From positions 80,098,613 to 80,162,612 of the forward strand of contig OY829329.1 of NCBI GenBank assembly GCA_963691655.1: a stretch of 64,000 nucleotides of DNA. Direction: 5' to 3'. A program made the position numbers and the translations under genes. Of this stretch, positions 38,001 to 50,272 are shown piece after piece; position 1 is the first letter of the stretch; each line of letters opens with the position of its first letter. Source of the stretch: Toxonevra muliebris. Lineage: Eukaryota > Arthropoda > Insecta > Diptera > Pallopteridae. Under the pieces are notes generated by a model, which was not told where the DNA came from, did no database searches, and was given only the letters and a program-made list of their open reading frames with translations.

Positions 38001-39877
38001 AAGTGGATAGAAAATTTTAATGTTTTCGTACCAAACAAAAAGTTTTTATCTGATTCTACGATACTACATAGTTGCTATGATAATTTAATTTGCTAGCAGT
38101 ACTCTGCGCTAATGAACAGTTTGTGACAGCGTGAACTAAAGCTACGCTCGGTTGAATGTTTAACTTGATGGCACATTAGGGCACAATCAACTAATTTTTA
38201 CAATCAACTTATTAGTCAACTAAAATTTTAGTCATAATCATGAATAAATTTAATCATGATCAAAGCGTTAATCATAGCACTATACAACACTCTTTTTCGC
38301 CCCTTTCCCAAGTAGATGAATTCGAATTTGCCATCACTTTCGTCGCAACAGTTTTCGCCACTCCATCAAAATTCCCATTTTTTCGAAACTTTTACCCTTA
38401 TTCAATTTCTATAATCAGATTTAGATTTTTACAATCTCAAACAGTAAAGTTCCAAAGTCTAAAGAAAACACCTCTATAAAAAAACTGGTCGATCTGAAAA
38501 TTTGGCCGATAACTCAATGGCGAATCAACAAATTATTCTCCAAAAAATTTTATTATTATTATTGTTGGGAATGCACTGGACTAACAGTAATTTTATAAAT
38601 CCAACATCCCCTAGAAAAATTACTAGTGCCTTGTTCTTTGAAAAGTATTTGAACTGAATTTCTTTGAAAATGGTATTTTATATTTGGTTTGTCGTATTTT
38701 CGTGGTTAAAGTCAGAAACGCAAAATGTGAAATTAAAAAGTGCATTTCGTAGCTCTTAACACATACTTAATATTAAAGAAAAGAGAAAAATTATTTTGTT
38801 AAATACTAATATATATATATTATGATTATGGGGCAATATCAGAATATACAAATATTTGTTAATTGAAATGTCTACGCCCCCGTATATCCTAATATTATCA
38901 TTCTAAAACTGAATCTTTGTATTCATCACCCCGTAAAGAACCCAGTTTATTGATTGGCGTAGTTACTAGGGGAAAACGACGAATGACTCTAATATCTTAG
39001 AAGCTTTGGGACATATTTTTTTTGACATTGCCCAACAATTTTCTTGGCGTAGATATTAATCGTAGTTTTATTCCCAAATTCCTCCGGTATCTGTGTGTTG
39101 CGTAAAGTATATTTAAGTATATTTGTATATTCAAAGAATAATTTCTTTGCTTTCCAGCCCACAAAGCAAGACAAATATTTAAAATACGTTAACGTAATTC
39201 ACTGAGGATTACTGAATCTCTATTTTTAACTAATTTTGAAGAATTTTTCTTTGTGTTTGTAATAAATAAAGAAGTTATTATACTATACAAAATGTTTTCT
39301 AATCAAAATAAACAAATCAGAATGGAATAAGCAGTTAAGCACATAAATAAAGAGATATAACTATCAAATAAAACGGAATAAAATTTCCAACTATGATATC
39401 ATATGAATATAATGGTTAAATCAGAAAATCACGTGCCTATTAAATAAACAAAATTGAATTGAATATGCAAAATTAGTATTAGGATTAAGAATAAAATGAA
39501 AGTGATGTTAGAATGAACGAACAAATGTGAGTACAATCAAATAACAATAAAATCGAAAAGACCAAAACACAAAAGATGAAAAAGCAAAACAAAAATATTT
39601 TCCAAACGTGACTTCACAGTGTATGTATTTACCTATATATGTATATATATATATATATTAAAAGCACTCGAGTGCAATGCATTCAATGAAATACACTAAA
39701 AAAAAATATACAATAGAGTGCTAGTTGTTTAGAACTACTTAAATTCAATTTACTTTACTTGGTTGCTAACTAATATTTATTTAAGTAGATGGCTTTATTA
39801 AGAAAGAATAAGAGAAAAATGGCATACTCGTCCTCTAGATCATGAACTTCGGAGTTGTTATTGAATTGCTGTGACAT
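26060..39877 (-). CDS. hoe1/hoe2-like: P-protein (OCA2)/hoepel-family membrane transporter, 12 coding exons
   Basis: Coding exons in transcript order: 39877-39828 (ATG at 39877), 32314-32208, 29476-29326, 29261-29201, 28617-28479, 28406-27748, 27686-27432, 27369-27040, 26936-26589, 26507-26360, 26303-26210, 26144-26060 (TGA at 26062-26060). All junctions are GT-AG and the phases close to an 808-aa protein, close to the length of human P protein (838 aa). Residues 1-123 are a hydrophilic, acidic cytoplasmic N-terminus. The first membrane segment is at about 128-150 ([12 protein letters not shown]). A luminal loop follows with N-glycosylation sequons NNS, NAS and NYT. The permease core starts at about residue 300, with diagnostic motifs [88 protein letters not shown] and [20 protein letters not shown]. 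The family (ArsB/NhaD ion-transporter superfamily) is tied to organelle pH/anion control and melanin in vertebrates; fly hoepel function is poorly known. I cannot choose between hoe1 and hoe2. Confidence 0.93.
28694..29005. mobile_element. MITE inside a hoepel intron
   Basis: About 60 bp at each end form an imperfect inverted repeat: GTTAGGATCTGATGTC on the left and the inverse of GTTAGCATCTGATGTC on the right, extended outward by TTTTCTCA-GAC-ACC. It fills most of the 583-nt intron between 28617 and 29201. Confidence 0.55.
29477..32207 (-). other. hoepel intron 2 (about 2.7 kb)
   Basis: Bounded by donor GTGAGT after 32208 and acceptor GCAATAG before 29476. Contains the three-unit tandem repeat at 31409. 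No coding sequence. Confidence 0.75.
31409..31520. repeat. Three imperfect tandem units of about 38 bp
   Basis: Units share TTTTTTGCC, then AAAATAAAAGTCAAATA-like sequence. They lie in hoepel intron 2. Confidence 0.45.
34723..35437. mobile_element. piggyBac-like non-autonomous element flanked by TTAA
   Basis: TTAA at 34719-34722 and 35438-35441 flank ends CCCATTAAAGCC and the inverse of CCATTAATGTC. Inside are two copies of the perfect palindrome GGTATTTAAATACC (near 35046 and 35407) and a direct repeat GGGCAAAAAGCCATGAC (near 35140 and 35174). TTAA flanks and TTAACCC ends are typical of piggyBac. It lies in hoepel intron 1. No transposase is visible. Confidence 0.65.
36093..36127. repeat. 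AT-rich hairpin in hoepel intron 1
   Basis: AGCAACTA is mirrored by TAGTTGCT across an AT-rich loop containing TTTAAATATATATTTA. Confidence 0.4.
37108..37175. repeat. Degenerate (ATC)n/(ACC)n triplet tract
   Basis: Repeated ATC, ACC and related triplets; lies in hoepel intron 1. Confidence 0.6.
39638..39660. repeat. (AT)n microsatellite
   Basis: An AT run with one G interruption, just upstream of the start codon exon of hoepel, in intron 1. Confidence 0.8.
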
Positions 39878-42800
39878 TTCTTTAAGATTAAAGAACAAAA
39901 ATTCTTAAAAATAAAAAATCTTTTGTTTCTTTTTGGATCTTTTGGTTGTTGCTTAAAAGTTTATATCCTTTTTTCATGTACCAAAATCACATTTTTATTT
40001 ATAAAGAATAAATTTCGTTTAGAAAAAATTGTTAACACTTTAATAAAAAGACTTTATTCTATTGTATAAAATTTAAAACAAATCACAATCACAAGGGAAA
40101 CTTTTAAACTTGAAATTTTTTTTACTCCTTTACTCTTTTATAACAAAGTTATTTAAAATTATTTTTCTTTTTGGAGATACACAGAAGAAAGTGCGCATAG
40201 TTCGCGTCGATCACAAAATTTCAACTAATTTTGATTGCAGCCGCAAAACACACAAAAATCTCAAACACATAACTACAACAGTTTAGAAGTAACAACTACA
40301 ACAACATCAATAACAGCAGCAGCAACAACAACAATCACAACACTAATAATAATAATTGACATTATACACGTCCCGCGTTTGAGCTCGACTTGAGTCGACT
40401 CGACTTTTTTGTTGTTTCTGTTGTTGTACGAAGTACATATGAATATTGAAAATATCTCGTGCCATTTTCACACTCACTCACATTAGACAACAACAGACAC
40501 GCCTACCCCTTCTACCCCGTCCACCCGCAAGCCTTGGCGGCACTATTAAATCCATGTTTATTTTTTTCCCACTCCATTTTGCGGCTGGGCACTGAAAAAA
40601 TTTATATAAATAAAATTTCCTGAAATTCTCTTTTTCATTGTTCATTCTTTTCAATTCTCTTCACTTCTGACATGCGATCAAATGTACACATTTATACTTA
40701 TGTACTCATCTACATCATCTCTCTATCTCTGTATTCCGTAAATCTGAAATAGAATACGCTCTCCTCATCGCACATTTGATCCATTTTCGTGAGTGTCAAT
40801 TTCTGCGTTTACTGTTTTTTATTGTTTTCTTTATTAATGTTGTTGATTTTTCTGAAATCTTAATCTTGTATTCTTTATTTCCTTACTTTAATATGGTTTG
40901 GTAATCACTTTTCTTTTTTTTATTCATTTTTTGCACTATAGATTATTAGTTCCTTTTTTATTTGATTTTATTATAATTATTATTGCTTAGTATTATTATT
41001 ATTGTTGGTCTTGTTGTTGTTGTTGTGATTATTTTTATTTGCACTCCTTCAATTACCGCGGTTTTGTACTGTGAGTGTGAAACTCAAATTGTGTGACAGC
41101 TGTTTTTTTCATATTCGTTTTATAATCTACACTGTGAGAAATCAGAATCTCTGATATAAAGATTATGGCAAAAAAAAAAAACGATTTTATTAATCTATTA
41201 CTATTGCCGCATTATTTTTATATTTGTAGACAGATTTCTATTTATTGAGTAAGGGTTTTCTTTAGTAGATTTTTGGGCGGTAATCCAAGACGAATTTCCT
41301 CAAAATTTTTGGATGCTATACAAATATCTCATTGTCTATCGACTAAGGGAATATACAGGACCACTATAATTTATATATAAATATGGTTAAATTTATTGAG
41401 TTGAAGGCTCTTGTAGAGTTTTGGATAATAGGTTCAGCAATGTGTGGGTTGGGAACATGAAACAGATGCCTATGAATTCTAAATTGTCTCGTCGAATACT
41501 TGCCAAAAAACATGGCATTATGTGCCGTGACTTTTCCAAGTTATGACCAATTTTGTGTTCAAATTTATATTTACCTACGTTTAATTTTACACAAAGTACT
41601 CAACAAAATCTTTTCATTCCAATAAAACATACTTATTCTTAAAACATTGAGTATGAGAGAGATTCCTCTTCTGAAAGGACCTAAGGATCAACTTCTGACA
41701 TTTTTTTCGCAGACACGCTAAAATATTCTACAGGTTATATTAATACACTATGATAGTAAGGCCAATTGTAGCCTATGCTGCATTTGTGCTGTGACTGGCC
41801 GATGCTTGTCTGTTTTTCCACACAGTGGTTACGCGGCCCTCTGCCATTAATGTGTTTGTTGAACTTGAACATTTGCATATCGGTTATCTGAGCATTTAAA
41901 ACATATTGAGCATTTGGATTAGTGTTTCTAAGGACGAAATATACTCAATCGAGCCCTTTACCAAAATAAATCTTCACATGGGGCTTAAATGTTCTAAAGG
42001 CACTCTTGTCGTAGAAGTTTCCCTTGAAAAGGTGAGGAATTGTTTGGTAGGCTTCAGCGCTTGCCTATCCATAACGAGATCACAATTGGGTGGGTAGGGC
42101 TCATTGGCTATGTACATTAGCCGCGATCGCTTCCACGATTAGCTACACGTATTCCAAATAGATTAGTGAAGAAAATGCGATGAAAAATTGCTTGCATACT
42201 GGGAACTTTTTTCACGCCTTATGAACATGATGTGCTCAGATATCATCTAACTAATTTTGACCTGTCTAATGAGGCAGAATGTCGTGAGATGACAGCTAAC
42301 ATTCAGTTTGAGTGCCTAGTTCTGGTTCGGCAAAGCCATCGGTGCTGTAGCCCGGTCGAATTATACCCTCTTCTGCAAAATATCAAATCTGTATCACATG
42401 CAAGTTTTATTGCATGTGACTTGTGTTCTCACATATCATTCATTTGCTCACTCATTTCATCCCAACTGATAACGAATTATCACTCACTGCTCTATTATTC
42501 ATCATTCCATTCAACATATCATCATTAGCATTTCCACTTGTGATTTTAATTTACTCTTTTTGCAAGTTATGTTATGTGCTAATGATGTGCTAATAATGAT
42601 GATGATCATGATGATCTTTCACTAGAGCACATGCTCAAATATACCAAACAAAAAATGTTACTAAGATTACCAGTTTACTGAAAATTCTTTGAAGTATCTG
42701 AGTTAAAATTTAAAAGTTAAAAAATAAATTTGATTCCGTAAATCATAGTGTTTTTTCTGGATCAAGTCTTTTTTCGAAACCATATATTATACATTATTAT

Positions 42801-44016
42801 ATATATGTATATAAATTTCATTCTATGTTTCACGCTCTACCAACCCTACTCAATAGTTCTTTTTATGATAAATGTTTTTTTCTTTTCTTTACCCAAAGGG
42901 GCAGAACCTTCCTCCCCTTCTCCTTTACCGATGAAAATTTTATATATTAATCAAAATATAGGCCATGAATAAAAAAAAATTTTGGGGGACGAATAAATAC
43001 CTTATTTTTTATTATGTACTAATGCCAATAATTTTCTTAATGCTTTTAAATTATATGTATCTTACAATCTACATAGTTTAGTAACAATCACTGCACTCAA
43101 ACATGTGATAATAATTTAAACTTGAATATAATAAGATTCAAACAAGCACGAGAATGAGACAAATTGCTGTGAGGAAAAAATTACCAAATACTAAATACTT
43201 TGTATTCGCATTAGCAATTCGCATTAGGAATTCAAAGTTCTCTAAGAAAGTATACTGAATTTTTATGATTGAAAGTGATTTAAATATTTTCGAGATAAGC
43301 AGAGAGAAGAGGTGATATATCCGATGGGATATAGCTGATTAGTGGTTGAATTAATCCCATAATTAGCTTGCCAAGGTGAATTCTCGGTTGGGTTTGAGGT
43401 TACTCTAGGAATAACAAATAGGCTTACAATTTTTTGACTGCCCAATCAAAATATTGTCGATATTGAAAATATACGTTGTATACGAAATAAAACAGCTTTC
43501 TTAAGTGAGGTGAAATCGTGGCTTTTTCAAATGTCATATAATGAAATAGACATAACTCTTCAAATAATTAAATAGTTTTACAGGAAATTGGAAATTCTTT
43601 CCATACATTTATATTTTCTTTATTTACTTTTATCCGACCCCATTAACCCCCTATGTGCATAGCTTTAAGGAATCTGTATTCATCTCTAGTTCATTTTTGA
43701 ACTATAGAATGCAGATATGTATTGTTAAACAATTTGCTTAATATTATTAAATTATGTTACTTTATTATGTTTCATGTTGTTTGTTAATTTTACTTCAACC
43801 ACTCATTGTAATTGTTAATCTAATATAAATTGTTTAATAATATCAATAAAATCTAATCTAAAAAATTTAATTGCTGTACGATTCAGCTAATTTTTTTCAG
43901 TGTTACCTTGTAAAAGGAAATGTAGAAGAAAATAGTAAAATGAGCTCTAATCCGAACTTTAACCGACGGTTAGTAATAGTAATTAGTGATTAATTAATTT
44001 TTTATTGGGATATTTA
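39878..44016. other. Stretch upstream of the short hoepel start
   Basis: Contains the candidate leader exon at 40887-41095 and CAACAA/TTGTTG patches. The remainder (41.3-44.0 kb) shows no gene. If the 62-kb exon belongs to hoepel, this is all intron. Confidence 0.4.
40887..41095 (-). promoter_or_regulatory. hoe1/hoe2-like: Candidate promoter/5' UTR exon of the short hoepel form
   Basis: On the minus strand this is a leader-like run (CAACAACAACAACAAG) ending at AAA/GTAAGG near 40887. A plausible acceptor (TTCTTTAATCTTAAAG) lies 2 nt before the hoepel ATG at 39877. This is inferred from composition and splice sites only. Confidence 0.25.
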
Positions 44017-44736
44017 GGCCCTTATTATGAGCTGCTTTCAACGTTTGATTTTCGCTGGTTATCGAAGATCGAATTTCGAATGTAAAACTCGTATTATGTG
44101 CAGTGCAACCCTGTCGAAATTTTCGTTGCGCATCGAATTTTCTTGTCGAACGCAATTTTGCTTTCGATACGGTGCATATTGAGTAATAATTGTTAAAATT
44201 TAAGTATTTTGCTTTTCTTTTGAGGAAAAAACTAATTTTAAACCGTTTTTGCAAATTTTTTGCAGGTTTAAAGTGGTGAGCAACACATTGCAGTTATAGA
44301 AACTTGTATCATTGTTGGAAAGCAAATCCTCTGATTGCAAAGGGTATTTCCTCAAAAGTTCTGTGCGACGAAGAAAGAACTAAATGGTTCAGGACCAACC
44401 AATAATTCAAGGCATTCCCCTTTTATTAGCAAAATATACTTTTGCTTGTAGCTTGTGTGTCCAGTTCCATCAAGCTCTCATCCTCTTCCGATGAATCGTT
44501 GAACCATTATTTCTATTTTGTCCTTATTTTTTCTCCTTAATTTTTAAACAAATCGATTTTATTTTTAAAAATGACAATCAGCTGATAGAAATATATTATC
44601 GTGAACAAGCCAAAATAAGCGAAATTCACAATAACTCTATTCTCTGCCGAAAGCACGTCATAATACCAAATTCAGATTCGTTCGATCAGGGCATTCGACT
44701 TCAGTCAAAGATCGAAAGCAGTTCATAATAAGGGCC
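44017..44736. mobile_element. PIF/Harbinger-like non-autonomous element (720 bp)
   Basis: Ends are GGCCCTTATTATGAGCTGCT and the inverse of GGCCCTTATTATGAACTGCT, flanked by TTA on both sides (44014-44016 and 44737-44739). The TTA duplication with GGCCC ends fits Harbinger. Several TCGAA motifs lie inside near both ends. No transposase frame. Confidence 0.75.
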
Positions 44737-44974
44737 TTAGAGTTGGTTTTCATCTGTAGTAACTTAAAACAGATTCATGGATTGACTGTAGCTCTCGTTA
44801 CGCGTTTTTTTTTTAAAAAAGGAAAGAAAGCTACATACGTATTCTCTTTTACTACATTAACTTAGGTAATTTAAATTGCTGAAAAATTTTGGCATGGGAC
44901 TGTCTTATTCAAGTTTTGTGTATGCATTGTTGGGAATTATTAAACTGGAAATTAAAATGTTCAATGATGGCAAC

Positions 44975-45441
44975 ATTAGGCCATTAGGAATTCTTAAGTA
45001 ATTTATTCTAGGGCTACTTACGAATTCCGAATTCTTAAGATTTCTGGACGGTTTTTAAAATCAACTTTTTTAAAAGAAAAGTACCTTTTTATTACAATGC
45101 TACATAACCGTTGCATTTATTAACTATTTTTCTAGGCTTCATAGTCCTTTTAAATAATTATAGGCCTTAAATAATTCAGAAATTCATACATTGAACACAG
45201 TAATATTTTATTACTTAAATGCACTAAAAGTAAGAAGAACAATAGAACAAAAACTAATTCCAAAACTTATGCCAAATCTTAAGATTTGAGGAATTTACAT
45301 ACAAAACAAAAATTAATTCCAAAACTACTCCGAAAACTTAAGCCAAATATTAAGATTTTAAGAAGTTACACACAAGTCAAAACTGCTTAAGTTTTCTGGA
45401 CAATTAAGATTTTCGAACTTAAGAATTCCGAGCGTTCACTG
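44975..45441. mobile_element. TA-flanked MITE, copy 2, opposite orientation
   Basis: The right end is the inverse of CAGTGAACGCTCGGAATTCT, flanked by TA. The interior matches copy 1 inverted (for example TCTGGACGG, AAATCAACTTTTTT, TACATAACCGTTGC). The left end near 44975-45050 is rearranged, so that boundary is approximate. Confidence 0.65.
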
Positions 45442-46021
45442 TACTTGATGTTTGGATTGAGTCTAGTAACTCTTCAAAGTAGCTTCTCTATTGTTTTTAT
45501 AAATTTAATTAATAAATTTGCATATCATCTATTTCGTTATCAACACGACGACAAGATGGCGTCTGCAGCAAATGTTGTCGTGTTCACTGCGACTAAAACA
45601 CAATGAATGCACCAGCGACAGAGCTCACTTCCTCAGTTAGTTTTTTATCCATACTCATTTTTCACTTTATAAAAATTAAAAACACTAACTTTTCTATTTT
45701 TCTATTGTTTATAATCGAAGATAAAATAAACAAACAAAACGATATGTCGCAAGTCAAAAATAGAACCAGATTGTAGTCGATGACTGTGCCAATTGTCGTT
45801 GGGTTGCATTGCCGCAGTGCTGCAGCCAATGTGTTTTGCTTCATTAAAATATATGCGATCTAAGTGTTCGCAGTTGCCGCAATGCGCCAATGCGTCTGGT
45901 GAGCCATTATTTTGGATTTTAATATTATTATATTTTCATATAAATATGTAAACATAATAAATATATAAATTATATGTAGGCAATAAAAAAAAGGAAGAGC
46001 ACACAGGATTCTTCTTTCCAG

Positions 46022-46125
46022 ACCGCTTCCAAAAACGCTCCTTTTACGCTTTACTATAAAGAGGGAGCGCTTACTGCTGACAGAAAAGTGCTCCAGTATA
46101 AGTAAAGAAGCGCTTTTGGAGCGGT
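46022..46125. mobile_element. Short foldback element
   Basis: ACCGCTTCCAAAAACGCTCC on the left mirrors the inverse of ACCGCTCCAAAAGCGCTTC on the right, about 100 bp in total with extended imperfect pairing. Confidence 0.5.
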
Positions 46126-48352
46126 TCCCTTTCTGTTGGCCTGTTGGGCATAGGCGTATGTTTTTATAATTTGACAGATGTAGTCGTGTTGCTGCCGTCC
46201 TCAATTTGTATGGTGCATAATGCAGCGTATGACAAAGACTCGCGCATTTAAGAAAAGCTCAGTCGATCATTGCGCATGTATAAGTAGATGGCAATCGCTG
46301 ACTACAGTACAGTAAAAACTTAAGAAGAGGGAAAATTTAAATAATAATTACATAATCATTAAAAGTCCATTAAATGATAATTAGAATCTAATGGCATATA
46401 AAAAAAAATCAATAAAACAAAATCTATGAAATATTATTATTAGAATTAATGTCGTCATAGTCGCAGGTATACTTAAATTCCATTCGGTTTTGTGTGTATC
46501 TGAAAGTATATCAAGAAATGGCAGTATGGAACTCTTTAGTACATTTTACTACAATTACGCAACAACAAAAAATATCTAAACATATATCTTTTTATAATCA
46601 AAATTTGCATGTTGTGCAATACATTCGAGAAACATTTCTTTTTACTAGTAAATAACAAAACAAAAACAGAAATTTTTGTCAAGTACATAAAAACAAACAA
46701 CAATGAAAATTTGCAATGTAATTGTCTAAAAATCGACAGAAATAAATGTCAATGATGAATACATAATGAATATGAAAATCACTGTAAATGTCTAACAATA
46801 ATAAGAATTGTTTCTTTGTTTTTGCAATATTTCAATGAAGACGTGACTAGGTATAAATTTTACAAACTTAGTACTTAGAAGAAATTTTCGCAAATATACA
46901 TCAAACATAGAAAAAAGAGAATAAAGAACTTGAAATGTTATTGTACTTCAAAGTAAGTACTTGAATAATTTAAAAACTTAAATAAAATAAAGAAAATTTT
47001 CCACTGATTTCTAAACTAGGTGATTGTTTACAAATTTTAATTCGTAGGTATTTTTATGCAACTTTACTGTAATTTAAGATTTTCAAATATCAAATTGTCC
47101 AATTAACAAACGTGCTGTAGAACGTAAATAACAGCAACAATATACTTATTGAGCTATTCGGTGGTTACTAAATACCAACAACAATAAAACTGTTGAAAAT
47201 TTTCTAATTAAATGAACATGAGCGCTTTGTATGTAAATAAACGAAAAAAAAAAACAAATAATTGCCTCATATTGCAGTATGTAGTTAACATGTGGCGCTT
47301 TACATCACCATTGTCAATGCAATTAGTTTTGGCATGATAACAAGAAGTTGGTTGCGGTTACAGAAGAAATGACATCTCACAGGCCTTAAATGAAAACCAA
47401 ACAATAAACAAATTATTGCTACCTAAAACAAAATGCTAATAATAATAAAAAGCTAAGATTGATAGCTATGTGTATATGGTATATCCAAGTAAGTATCCGT
47501 CAATATTGACAATTGTGCTCATATTTCAACCGCTTACTAACTCGTTGCTTGCTCATTCGCTTAGCTCACGCTGATAATATTGATGATAATTGTGTTTTAG
47601 ATTGATTGCAATCGATTACGGAAATGTGTTGCTATTGCTTTCCCGCTCTATTATAAATTGCTATGTGTTCATTCATTTATTCATTCATCCAAACACTCAT
47701 TCATTTCCTTTCAACAATGCATTGGTAGAACATTACAAATCAACAAGTTAGTTCGATTGATTTGATTGATTTGCCATTATTGCTTTCAAAATTTCTGTGG
47801 CAAAAAGGAATAACAGCTTAAATTTATTTCCTTGTCAGTATTATAGAAACTATAGCACTGTTTCAAAAAACTCAATTTTTAAATAGAACACCATACTTGA
47901 AATAATACATAATTCTAAAAATTATTTACTGAAAAGGTTAAGCGCTATTTTGGTACCAAATCCTCATTTTGTCAATGGATGCAAATAGATGGCCATCTAC
48001 GCATACACAATAATCGAATAAATTCTTGTTCTGTTTGAATAAACCTTCTTAACCTCTTTCGCATATATGTTATAACATAGCCGCCATTGGTCTAGAACCA
48101 ATTAAAGGATTGGAGAAGTTTCCGAATTAAAATTTTGAAGATCACAATTAGTTTGTCTAGAAAGGGTTTATATATGTGGAATGTATTCAGCCTGATCTTG
48201 GCAAGAACTAGACAATACCAGGAAAAGTAGAAGGTAGTCGATTTTTGTTCTAAGCTCATGAAACTTTTGCAATGTATGTTGAAAGAATTATTTATCCTAA
48301 CTACTCCCTAAAATGGTATTTTCGAACAACACTTTAATTATTTAAACGTACG
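46126..48352. other. Non-coding stretch
   Basis: AT-rich, no gene, RNA or repeat recognised. Confidence 0.45.
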
Positions 48353-48365
48353 TTACTATAGCGGT

Positions 48366-48667
48366 AGACGACCTCGATAATCAAGTGAATAGTTCACTAG
48401 ACTTTCATCCCGAAGGTTGCGGGTTCGATTCCCGTCTTGGTCGGGTGGTTAATTCTCATAGGTCCTACCATCGCCACTGTGGTCTAGTGGCAAAGTGTCT
48501 GACTCTTGTCTCTGGAGACCTGAGTTCGATTCTCGGCTTGGGTATGTTTCTTATCTATCTTTCTTTCTCTCTTCCTTTCTTTCTTTCTTGGGGCTTTGGT
48601 ACAATAGATCTTATAAGTAGGTCGCAGTGCCTGACTTTCGAGTCATCCTTCCTTCAAATAATAATAA
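48366..48667 (+). mobile_element. SINE with two tandem tRNA-like domains and 13-bp target duplications
   Basis: TACTATAGCGGTA occurs at 48353-48365 and 48668-48680. The first tRNA-like unit (48366 to about 48445) has a Glu-tRNA-like anticodon-loop region (ACTTTCATC) and a T-arm GCGGGTTCGATTCCCG. The second (about 48473-48544) has TGGTCTAGTGG and GAGTTCGATTCTC, matching pol III A and B boxes. A T/C-rich body and a tail of ATAATAATA end it. Confidence 0.85.
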
Positions 48668-48877
48668 TACTATAGCGGTAAACCAAAAGGTATCAAATAT
48701 TTAAATTGAACGCTTCGTTTCTTTTTTTTTTTGTAACATTAAATTACTTATTCTTAAAGGTTTATTGTAGTGATGCATCGATTACGATTATCATTAACCG
48801 TAACCGGCGGTTATTACGATAATCGTACAATGCGGTTATAGAAGAAATTTTTGCTTTATTGAACCCACACCTTTGTA

Positions 48878-49815
48878 CAGTAGTGGCAATTCACATAAAA
48901 CCATTTAATCTCACATCTTCAAAGTGGCGCAACTTGTTATTTGTAAATATTTTTGGGAAACTTGTTTTTGAAAAAAAGTGGAAATTCGCATAAAATCAGC
49001 ATTATATTCGTAAGTATAATAAGAAAAATTTAAAAAAATTTTTATACCAACTTTTTTTATTACACTTCGTGGACCAAAGGCAACACAAATTACAAATTGA
49101 GTTCTCCCTTATTTTAAGAAAATAAGGATGCCGCGTGGAAAGCTCTTTACAACCGAAGAAATTGCTAAAATTCAAGCATTTAAGGAATCTGGCTGGCCAA
49201 TCGTCAGATAGCATTAAAATTATCAGGGTCCAAAACAGTTATCAAAATCGTGCGAAATTGCCTGTGGGCGCCTGACATGTTAGACAAATATTGAACCCTG
49301 ATAACCATCTAGTTTTTTGGAAGAGAAAAAAAAGGCCGCCACTTACTGCCGCCCGTAAGGAAGCCAGATTGCAATTTGCAAAAAAAAAACATATGAGTTG
49401 GAAATGGAATGGGAAAAAGTGCTTTTTAGTGATGAAAAGAAGTTAAACTTGGATGGTATTGATGGCTATCAAAAGTATTGGCATGATTTGAGAGATGAGA
49501 AGGATACGTTTATGAGTCGGAATTTCGGTGGTGCCAGTGTGATAATATGGGCAGGATTTAGCGCGAATGGAACAACAGATATTGCATGGCTTCCAAAAAA
49601 AGTTAACTCTAGGGCTTATATAGAAATGTTAGAGTACACAATGGTGGAACCTGCGGAAGAATTATGCGGCTTTAATTTCATATTTTAACAGGATAATGCA
49701 AGTATCCACTCAGTTCGTTGTGTAAAGGCATGGTATCAGGGAAAACAAATAACGATATTGCCTTGGCCAGCAAGAAGTCCGGACTATAAAAGCCTGAGCT
49801 TTCTTTTGACATAAA
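48878..49815 (+). pseudogene. Tc3-like transposase relic nested in the hAT element
   Basis: A TA precedes CAGTAGTGGCAATTCACATA, a plausible Tc3-type left end. The coding part runs from ATG 49128 to about 49797: MPRGKLFTTEEIAKIQAF, an N-terminal helix-turn-helix region with a frameshift (RQIALKLSGS), then VLFSDEKKLNLDG with the first catalytic Asp, RNFGGASVIIWAGF, then QDNASIHS with the second catalytic Asp directly after an in-frame TAA. It ends after WPARSPDY, so the last acidic residue region and the right terminal repeat are missing. Confidence 0.85.
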
Positions 49816-50176
49816 AAGAAAAAGTTTCTTTTTGAAAAATGTCAAAATTAATTTTGATTTAAACAAAGGGTAAAATTTTGGGATTTGTTACTTTTATTTT
49901 TCTTTTGTCAAAAGATTAAGTAAAAACCTGTAGAAAACGCGTTGGATAAAATTTTCGAAATGCAATAGGTGATTAGTTGCATGGATTCCAAACAGGAGCT
50001 TTTTGACAAAAATGTCGAAATTCAACCGCATCCAACCGAATATTTGCCCGATCTCGTTCAAATTTGATTTGGTAACTACTACCTACTTTGTATAAAATAG
50101 ACTTCGATCAATTTTGCAAGTGGGATCCCTGTAGTGTGTTGTTTTTACACTTGAAATCACTCTCAAATATTTTTAA

Positions 50177-50272
50177 TTAGCTCCAGCAACAGTGCCCTCA
50201 GAAAGGATATTTTCTACCGCAGAGCTTATGCAAACTAGAGAAATAGGCTTAAAAAAATTTGTCAGCCGTTAA
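50177..50272 (+). pseudogene. hAT transposase C-terminal (dimerisation) remnant
   Basis: The frame reads LAPATVPSERIFSTAELMQT and ends at TAA. PSERIFSTA is the hallmark of the hAT dimerisation domain. Only about 31 codons remain. Confidence 0.75.

Larger units (their letters stand above)
32315..39827 (-). other. hoepel intron 1 (about 7.5 kb)
   Basis: Bounded by donor GTATGC after 39828 and acceptor TTTATAG before 32314. Contains the piggyBac-like element, triplet and AT repeats, and a 33396-33139 frame that starts MGFIKQFL but has no phase-compatible donor. Confidence 0.7.

Noticed and set aside
48473..48544. A functional tRNA gene
   Set aside because: It has A- and B-box-like sequence, but the acceptor stem does not pair and it sits inside a SINE bounded by target duplications.
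49398..49688. Active transposase gene
   Set aside because: The frame stops immediately before QDNA, and upstream and downstream parts are frameshifted or missing.
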